A DNA stretch of 5,935 nucleotides from Chloroflexota bacterium (GTDB lineage: Bacteria; Chloroflexota; Limnocylindria; Limnocylindrales; CSP1-4): the NCBI GenBank assembly GCA_013695505.1, contig JACDAH010000398.1, forward strand, positions 1-5,935, given 5' to 3'. Made by a program: the position numbers and the translations under genes. Positions 1 to 5,935 of this stretch are shown piece by piece. Under the pieces are notes generated by a model. The model made no database searches, had not been told where the DNA came from, and worked only from the letters and a program-made list of their open reading frames with translations. How positions within the stretch are numbered: the stretch's first letter is position 1; each line of letters opens with the position of its first letter.

Positions 1-936
1 CTCGGCTCGCCCGAGTGGGGCGGCTTCGATCCCGCCCGGACCCGCGGCCGTGGCTGGGTCGACATCCGGCGGAGCTTCGTGACGGCCGTCCGACTCGGCT
101 GGCAGATGGAGGCGAACTGGACCGACCCACTCCTGTTCTTCATCTACTCGGTCGCGAAGCCACTCGCGTCGACCCTGATCCTCGTGGTCATGATCGACGT
201 CATCACGGCGGGATCCGGCGCCAGGCCCGAGTACCGCGCCTTCGTCGTCGTCGGAAGCGCCCTGTGGTCGTTCGTCCTGTCCGGCGTCAGCGGTCTGGCG
301 TGGATGATCCTCGACGACCGCGAGCGGTACCGGATGCTGAAGTACGTGTACGTCAGCCCGAGCGACTTCCTGGCGGTGATCTTCGGCCGCGGCGTCGCCC
401 GGATCGGAGTCGGCGCCATGGGCTCCGCGATCACCCTCGCGGTCGGGATCGTCGTCCTCGGCGTGTCGTTCGACATTGGCCGGGTGGACTGGCCGCTTCT
501 GCTCGTCGTGATGGTCCTCGGGCTGGCGTCGATCCTGGCAGTCGGGCTGATCCTCGCCGCGATCTGCATGCAGACCCGCCAGGAATCATGGTCGTACCCG
601 GAGGCGGCGGCGGGCGCCCTGTTCCTCGTCTCGGGCGTCGTCTTCCCCCTCGCCGTCGTGCCGGCCCCGGTCCAGGCGATCGGTCTCCTGACCCCGCTGA
701 CGTGGTGGGTCGAGGGGATCCGCCACGCGCTCTTCCCGGGCGGACTCAGCGCGGTCGGCGGTCCGGGCGCGCTGTACTCGGAGCTGACCGGCTCGGCCGC
801 GCCCGGTCCGGCCGAGATCGTTGTCGCATTGCTGGCGACGGGAGCGGTCGCTACACTCGCGGCAGTGGTCGTGTTCCGAGTGAGCGATCGTCGGGCGAAG
901 GACCGCGGCCTGCTCGATCAGACCACCGGCTCCTGA
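1..936 (+). CDS. ABC-2 type transporter permease, 5' end cut by window edge
   Basis: Membrane subunit of an ABC exporter of the ABC-2 (DrrB/NodJ-like) class, which would pair with a separate ATP-binding protein probably encoded just upstream. The frame is open from base 1. A GTG at 79 would give 285 residues, but the 26 codons before it read like real protein (including RGWVDIRRSF), so the true start probably lies outside the window. Counted from GTG 79, hydrophobic spans lie near 17-44, 52-76, 107-128, 136-162, 172-200 and 243-265, the six-span pattern of this family. A charged stretch (DDRERYRMLKY, about 80-90) follows span 2. The motif LLTPLTWWVEGIRHAL before the last loop is the family's conserved proline/tryptophan/arginine region. 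The protein ends in a short charged tail and TGA at 934-936. The substrate cannot be read from the sequence. It is followed after 61 nt by the next same-strand gene. Confidence 0.88.
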   Translation, partial: LGSPEWGGFDPARTRGRGWVDIRRSFVTAVRLGWQMEANWTDPLLFFIYSVAKPLASTLILVVMIDVITAGSGARPEYRAFVVVGSALWSFVLSGVSGLAWMILDDRERYRMLKYVYVSPSDFLAVIFGRGVARIGVGAMGSAITLAVGIVVLGVSFDIGRVDWPLLLVVMVLGLASILAVGLILAAICMQTRQESWSYPEAAAGALFLVSGVVFPLAVVPAPVQAIGLLTPLTWWVEGIRHALFPGGLSAVGGPGALYSELTGSAAPGPAEIVVALLATGAVATLAAVVVFRVSDRRAKDRGLLDQTTGS

Positions 937-997
937 TCGCGAGCATGAACGGATCGCGCCCGCCAACGCGATCGTCCGGCTGACAGAGGGAGGCTCG

Positions 998-1516
998 ATG
1001 CGCATCTATGAGGGAAGTCCGCGGCAGGATTTCGAGGAGGTCTTCCGATCGATCGGGGCCTTCATCGACCAGCGCGGGATGCGCGACATCCTCCTCGTCG
1101 AGGCGCCGGATGGGTTCATCGTCCAGGGCGTGGTCACCGCCGGTGCCGCCGCCGGATCCTGGTCGGAGTCGCTCGGTTCGCAGTCGAAGGAGACGCTGAC
1201 CTTCCTCGACGACGACATCGCCCGATTCATGGAAGAATCGCTCGCACGGCGCGGCCAGCCCGGCCCCGAGCCGCATCGCGACGCCGGCTTCTACGAGACG
1301 GCGCTCCGGGTCCTTGGCCGCTACATGGACGAGCAGAAGCCGCGCGACGTCTTCTTCTTCGAACAGGAACATTCCTTCGTCGTCCGGCTGTTCATGGGCG
1401 GACAGGCCGGCGGCCACCACTCGCTTGCCGAGTTCACCCGGGACGACATCGCCCAGATGGTCGACCACGGCCCGACCTTGCGGGTCCCGATCCCCGCCAA
1501 GCCTGCCAAGGCCTGA
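998..1516 (+). CDS. Unrecognised 172-residue protein with internally duplicated domain
   Basis: I do not recognise a named family. The start is ATG 998 with GGAGG at 989-993, 4 nt upstream. No signal peptide or membrane span is visible, so it is probably cytoplasmic. The protein is two copies of one module, about 11-80 and 98-156. The first part aligns at a constant offset of 87 residues: F12/Y99, R17/R104, G20/G107, D24/D111, R29/R116, D30/D117, E35/E122, F40/F127 and V42/V129. After a 10-residue deletion in copy 2, F69/F146, D72/D149, D73/D150, I74/I151 and A75/A152 align at offset 77. Each copy has a helix-like segment, then an R-D-(I/V) beta-like pair, then a DDIA helix. The linker (86-96) is rich in proline and glycine, and the C-terminus is a short PAKPAKA tail. 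It lies between an ABC permease and a small membrane protein and is likely co-transcribed with both. No catalytic motif is evident, and a ligand-binding or regulatory role is only a guess. Confidence 0.85.
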   Translation: MRIYEGSPRQDFEEVFRSIGAFIDQRGMRDILLVEAPDGFIVQGVVTAGAAAGSWSESLGSQSKETLTFLDDDIARFMEESLARRGQPGPEPHRDAGFYETALRVLGRYMDEQKPRDVFFFEQEHSFVVRLFMGGQAGGHHSLAEFTRDDIAQMVDHGPTLRVPIPAKPAKA

Positions 1517-1568
1517 ACACCGCAACGCCTACTCGTCAACCGGTCCAGAACACACGGAGGAACCCACC

Positions 1569-1724
1569 ATGAAGGCTCTCAAGACTGTCGCCGTCGCCCT
1601 CGGCATCACCCTTGCCGCCCTGATCGTCATCCCGCTCGTCGTCCTCGCCGGCCTGTTCGTCTGGCTGAAGGTCACCGAGGAGCAGGACGAGGATCTGCTC
1701 GAGCTCGATCGCGAAGGCGCCTGA
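1569..1724 (+). CDS. Small single-span membrane protein (51 aa)
   Basis: ATG 1569 is preceded by GGAGG at 1556-1560 with an 8-nt spacer, a near-ideal ribosome binding site, and this decides the start although the frame is open further upstream. The product has lysines at positions 2 and 5, one hydrophobic span (about 7-33, rich in A, L, V and I), then a strongly acidic tail (about 37-49, with EEQDED and LELDRE). It has no cysteine for lipidation. It looks like a membrane-anchored small protein rather than a secreted one, since no signal peptidase site is obvious. It lies 52 nt after the duplicated-domain gene and 53 nt before a strong terminator, so it is the last gene of the permease cluster. 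A role as an accessory subunit or membrane anchor for its neighbours is inferred from position only. Confidence 0.72.
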   Translation: MKALKTVAVALGITLAALIVIPLVVLAGLFVWLKVTEEQDEDLLELDREGA

Positions 1725-1743
1725 TCGACCACCAGGAGGGCCG

Positions 1744-1759
1744 CGCGCCGATCGGCGCG
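1744..1759. repeat. Perfect 16-bp palindrome
   Basis: CGCGCCGATCGGCGCG equals its own reverse complement. It sits between the end of the 51-residue protein gene and the terminator hairpin. As RNA it would need a loop and so form a shorter stem. As DNA it could be a protein-binding site. CGATCG-type words are common in this genome, so it may be incidental. Confidence 0.4.
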
Positions 1760-1777
1760 ACGGCCCCGCCGCCAGGC

Positions 1778-1806
1778 ACGCCCGTCGGAACCCCGACGGG
1801 CGTTTC
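1778..1806 (+). terminator. Rho-independent terminator after the permease cluster
   Basis: A perfect 11-bp stem is formed by ACGCCCGTCGG (1778-1788) and CCGACGGGCGT (1793-1803), closed by an AACC tetraloop (1789-1792). The sequence TTTCG follows the stem. It lies 53 nt after the stop of the 51-residue protein. The T tract is short, as is common in GC-rich genomes. The region also reads open in the frame of the downstream transporter gene, so it could alternatively be structured coding sequence. Confidence 0.7.
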
Positions 1807-1870
1807 GCTGTCTGCGCACGGCCACGCGGCGCGCGAGCGGCGGATCGCCGAGATCGCCGTCCTTGGCGTC

Positions 1871-2739
1871 ATGGTCCTGTGGGCGGCGAACTTCATCGTC
1901 GTGAAGTCGGCCGTGGCCGTCCTGCCGCCGGTCGGGTTCACATTTCTGCGGTTCTCGCTGGCTTCCACGACCCTGCTCATCCTGCTCCGTTGGCGAGAGG
2001 GATCGATCGGGCTCCCCAGGCGCGACCTCATCGCGATCTGCGCCCTCGGCGCGCTCGGGTTCGGGCTCTACCAGATCCTGTGGACGACCGGGCTCACGAC
2101 GATCCCGGCCGGTGACTCGGCGCTGATCATTGCCGTCACGCCGGTCCTTGTGGCGTTCTTCGCGGTCCTCGCCCGCTCCGACAGCCTGACACCCGGCAAG
2201 CTGGTCGGCGGCATCGTCTCGTTCGCCGGCGTCGCGCTGGTCATCGCAAGCGGCCAGGGACTGAATCTCGGCGGATCGCTGGCCGGCGAGGCGATCACCC
2301 TCCTGGCCGCGATCTGCTGGGCTCTCTTTACCGCATTCGGGGCGCCGTTCCTGCGCCGTTCCTGCGCCGCTACTCGCCGCTCCGGGCGACGACCTGGGCG
2401 ACGCTCGCCGGGACCGCCGTCCTCGCCCCGATCGCCGCAAGCCAGCTTGCCGCGGTCGACACGGCCGACCTGACGCCCGGTGTCGCCGGCGCGGTGCTGT
2501 ATTCCGGGTTCCTGGCCGCCGGGATCGCCAACGTCATCGTCAGCAATGGCATCAAGGTGATCGGGCCGACCCGAACCGCGGCGCTCCAGTTCCTCGTTCC
2601 GGCGTTGGCGGTCGTGCTCGCCTTCCTGTTCCTGGCGGAGCCGATCCGACCCGGCCAGGTGATCGGCGGCATCGTGATCGTCGCGGGGGTCCTGATCACC
2701 CGCGGCGGGGCGCCCTTCCGGAGCGCCCGCGCCCGCTGA
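1871..2739 (+). pseudogene. EamA/DMT-family transporter, broken by an 11-bp duplication frameshift
   Basis: The intact form would be a ten-span drug/metabolite transporter exporting small metabolites across the cytoplasmic membrane; the substrate is unknown. From ATG 1871 the frame encodes the first EamA repeat (WAANFIVVKSA; then IPAGDSALIIAVTPVLVAFF; then a GGIVSFAGVALVIASG span) and enters the second repeat to FGAPFLRR near 2359. There it shifts, and translation would end at TGA 2471-2473. The second EamA repeat continues in another frame (RRYSPLRATTWATL; YSGFLAAGIANVIVSNG; PALAVVLAFLFLAEP; IGGIVIVAGVLITR) to TGA 2737-2739. Deleting one copy of the 11-bp tandem repeat at 2342-2369 joins the frames exactly, giving about 285 residues against about 300 for the family. 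The 5' end is also doubtful: the same frame upstream reads RERRIAEIAVLGV, a plausible start of span 1, but contains no ATG, GTG or TTG back to 1517. No ribosome binding site precedes ATG 1871. A sequencing or assembly error at the repeat cannot be excluded. Confidence 0.85.
2342..2369 (+). repeat. 11-bp tandem duplication, 2.5 copies
   Basis: The unit GCGCCGTTCCT occurs at 2342-2352 and 2353-2363 and is followed by the partial copy GCGCCG at 2364-2369. Eleven is not a multiple of three, so the extra copy shifts the frame of the DMT transporter gene. With one copy removed the reading is APFLRRYSPLRATTW and continues to the normal C-terminus. This pattern fits replication slippage or a long-read or assembly artefact. 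Confidence 0.93.
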
Positions 2740-2791
2740 CCGGTGGCGTCGGCCGGCCGGGACGCACCAATCTCTGGAGTGATGCGCCTAG

Positions 2792-2807
2792 TGATAGCAT
2801 GCCATCA
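2792..2807 (+). promoter_or_regulatory. Extended -10 promoter with overlapping near-palindrome (toxin-antitoxin operator candidate)
   Basis: TGA (2792-2794) followed by TAGCAT (2795-2800) forms an extended -10 element. No good -35 hexamer is visible at the usual distance, which an extended -10 tolerates. Transcription would begin near 2807, the first base of the antitoxin ATG, so the mRNA is probably leaderless. The same 16 bases, TGATAGCATGCCATCA, form a palindrome with only one mismatched pair (2796/2803). Ribbon-helix-helix antitoxins typically repress their own promoters by binding such inverted repeats, so this is a candidate VapB operator. Confidence 0.6.
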
Positions 2808-3030
2808 TGGACCGCACCACATTTTCCTTGACTGTCGAGACCCGACGACGACTCCGACGCGCCGCTGCGGATCGCGGTGTCTCCATGGCGACGATCATCC
2901 GCGAAGCGATCGAGGAGAAGGTCGATCGGCTCACGGCCCTCCCGCCGAAACCGCGAAGCCTGGGGATCGGTGCCTCCGGCGTCTCCGACACGGCTCGGCG
3001 GAGCGGCGCTGAGCGGCCTCAGCCCCGATC

Positions 3031-3040
<10 letters not shown>
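2807..3040 (+). CDS. vapB: VapB-type ribbon-helix-helix antitoxin
   Basis: A 77-residue antitoxin predicted to neutralise the toxin encoded immediately downstream and to bind its own promoter as a dimer. The N-terminus (about 2-44) has the ribbon-helix-helix layout: a short strand (RTTFSLTV), a basic helix (ETRRRLRRAAADRG), a turn (SMAT) and a second helix (IIREAIEEKVDRL). The C-terminal part (about 45-77, with PRSLGIGASG and a terminal PRSWR) is the flexible segment that in this family wraps the toxin's active site. ATG 2807 is chosen because an in-frame TAG lies at 2795-2797 and no other in-frame start follows it upstream. No Shine-Dalgarno sequence is close by, which agrees with leaderless initiation. 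The stop overlaps the toxin start by 10 nt, implying translational coupling. The vapB name rests on the pairing and fold, not on a match to a specific characterised system. Confidence 0.85.
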
Positions 3041-5248
<2,208 letters not shown>

Positions 5249-5524
5249 TCTAGGCGGATCGCCGGTTGCATCGGGCCAAACCGGGTCGAACGTGGGGAGA
5301 GACGATGACGCAGGTCTGGTTGTGCGGCTCGTGCCACTCGCTCAACGATGCCGCCGCCTAGGCCTGTTACAAGTCCCGGACGCCGCGCAAGACCGGCGAG
5401 TTCAGGGACACGACCGGCGCCAGTGACGCGCCGTGCTGGCCGCTCATCACGGCCTGGGCGTGCCGTGGGCACGTCTCGTGGGGCCCGCACGCAGCGACGA
5501 GGGGCCGATCGCTGACCGGCTTCG
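5249..5524. other. Intergenic stretch between pyrG and the convergent MFS gene
   Basis: About 276 bases with no intact gene of normal size. Apart from the interrupted cysteine-motif remnant, I see only a weak inverted repeat, CCGGTT (5262-5267) and AACCGG (5279-5284), with an 11-nt loop and no T tract. No clear terminator for either pyrG or the minus-strand gene is visible. Neither a tRNA nor a direct-repeat array is present. Confidence 0.6.
5305..5430 (+). pseudogene. Remnant of a small cysteine-motif (zinc-ribbon-like) protein, interrupted by TAG
   Basis: ATG 5305 follows GGGGAGAG (5293-5300) and reads MTQVWLCGSCHSLNDAAA, then TAG at 5359-5361. Past the stop the same frame continues as ACYKSRTPRKTGEFRDTT before losing protein-like character near 5430. 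CGSC (positions 7 and 10), followed about ten residues later by CYK and then S, looks like a two-knuckle zinc ribbon in which the second pair has become C-x-x-S and a sense codon (for example CAG) has become TAG. The expected downstream part of such a protein is not recognisable. Alternatively it is a genuine 18-residue peptide or chance. The family assignment is by pattern only. Confidence 0.45.
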
Positions 5525-5935
5525 TCAGCGCTCGGCGGCGAGGACTGAACTGGGGATCGAGCGCAAGGTGCGGATCGCCGGCAGCAGGAAGGGCAGGGCT
5601 GCCACCAGGCAGCCCGCAGCGCCGAGGATCAGGGTTGTCGAAACGCCGAGGGGCGTCGTCGCCAGAAGGCCGCCAGCGAGCGCGCCGAACGGGGTCACGC
5701 CCCACATCACGAAGCGCATCGTCGCGTTGAGCCGGCCGTGCATCCGGTCCTCGGTGATCGCGAGTCGCAGGCTCAGTTGGTTGACGTTGAACACGGTCCT
5801 CACGAGCCCGAGCCCGAACATGCTCGCCGCCAGGATGGCGGCCGATGCGACAGGGCCGCCGCCGATCGCGGCCAGCGGAATGAGGACTCGAGCCGCCGCC
5901 GTCAGCAGCTGCATGGCCGCGATCGTGCGGCCCAG
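5525..5935 (-). CDS. Major facilitator superfamily exporter, C-terminal part (N-terminus beyond right edge)
   Basis: Only the last 136 residues are inside the window. The minus-strand frame is open to the edge, and seven codons (LGRTIAA) precede the internal ATG at 5914, so that ATG is not the true start. The segment contains about four hydrophobic spans: LLTAAARVLIPLAAI, SAAILAASMFGLGLVRTVF, FVMWGVTPFGALAGGLLA and LILGAAGCLVAALPFLL. Between spans two and three lies NVNQLSLRLAITEDRMHGRLNATMRF (given by its ends), with the R-x-x-I-x-x-D/E-R-x-x-G-R-x-N-A pattern typical of the MFS_3 (enterobactin-exporter EntS-like) group. The product would be a proton-driven multidrug or metabolite exporter in the cytoplasmic membrane; its substrate is unknown. 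The stop TGA is at 5527-5525. It is convergent with pyrG. Confidence 0.85.
   Translation of the reverse strand: MGRTIAAMQLLTAAARVLIPLAAIGGGPVASAAILAASMFGLGLVRTVFNVNQLSLRLAITEDRMHGRLNATMRFVMWGVTPFGALAGGLLATTPLGVSTTLILGAAGCLVAALPFLLPAIRTLRSIPSSVLAAER

Noticed and set aside
952..973. Inverted repeat GATCGCG/CGCGATC with 8-nt loop between the permease and the 172-residue gene
   Set aside because: Short stem with no T tract; GATCG words are frequent here, and it lies within a likely operon.
15..983. Arg/Pro-rich open frame of 322 codons over the ABC permease
   Set aside because: Shadow frame; the overlapping frame encodes a well-formed six-span permease.
1529..2440. Minus-strand open frame of 303 codons opposite the DMT gene
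   Set aside because: Extremely Arg/Asp/Gly-rich shadow with no domain; the plus strand encodes clear membrane spans.
5262..5284. CCGGTT/AACCGG inverted repeat after pyrG as a terminator
   Set aside because: Only 6 bp, 11-nt loop and no T run.
5276..5296. GGGTCGAAC, slightly reminiscent of a tRNA T-arm
   Set aside because: No matching acceptor, D-arm or anticodon stem can be built around it.

Overview
This is a GC-rich (by eye well above 60%) bacterial window with a strong preference for G or C at third codon positions, GGAGG-type ribosome binding sites and a few GTG starts. The gene content and protein style resemble GC-rich, environmentally sampled Chloroflexota or Actinobacteriota. That placement is an impression, because no rRNA or other phylogenetic marker is present apart from pyrG.

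Layout, left to right. (1) Positions 1-1724 hold a same-strand cluster: the end of an ABC-2 type permease (cut by the left edge), an unrecognised 172-residue protein built from two copies of one domain, and a 51-residue single-span membrane protein with an acidic tail. A strong GC-rich hairpin followed by TTT at 1778-1806 closes this cluster. (2) Positions 1871-2739 hold an EamA/DMT-family transporter gene broken by an exact 11-bp tandem duplication at 2342-2369. Removing one copy restores one continuous reading frame. Its 5' end is also odd, because homologous-looking sequence continues upstream of the only conventional start codon. (3) Positions 2807-3447 hold a compact VapBC-type toxin-antitoxin pair (ribbon-helix-helix antitoxin, PIN-domain toxin, 10-nt overlap). 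It appears to be transcribed from an extended -10 promoter that places the transcript start at the antitoxin ATG, and a near-palindrome covers that promoter. (4) Positions 3521-5248 hold a full-length CTP synthase gene (pyrG) with an extra tail of about 35 residues. It has its own promoter, whose -10 hexamer sits exactly between the arms of a 7-bp inverted repeat. (5) Positions 5249-5524 contain no intact gene of normal size, but hold the remnant of a small cysteine-motif protein interrupted by TAG. (6) The right edge carries the C-terminal part of a major-facilitator exporter on the minus strand, convergent with pyrG.

The genes do not form one pathway. The window is a housekeeping locus (pyrG) next to a degraded transporter, a toxin-antitoxin pair and a small membrane-associated operon. 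I see no CRISPR array, insertion sequence, tRNA or rRNA. The most interesting items are the duplicated-domain protein and its operon partners, the overlay of operator-like palindromes on the two shared-motif promoters, and the clearly reconstructable frameshift in the DMT gene. I found no convincing new multi-gene system.
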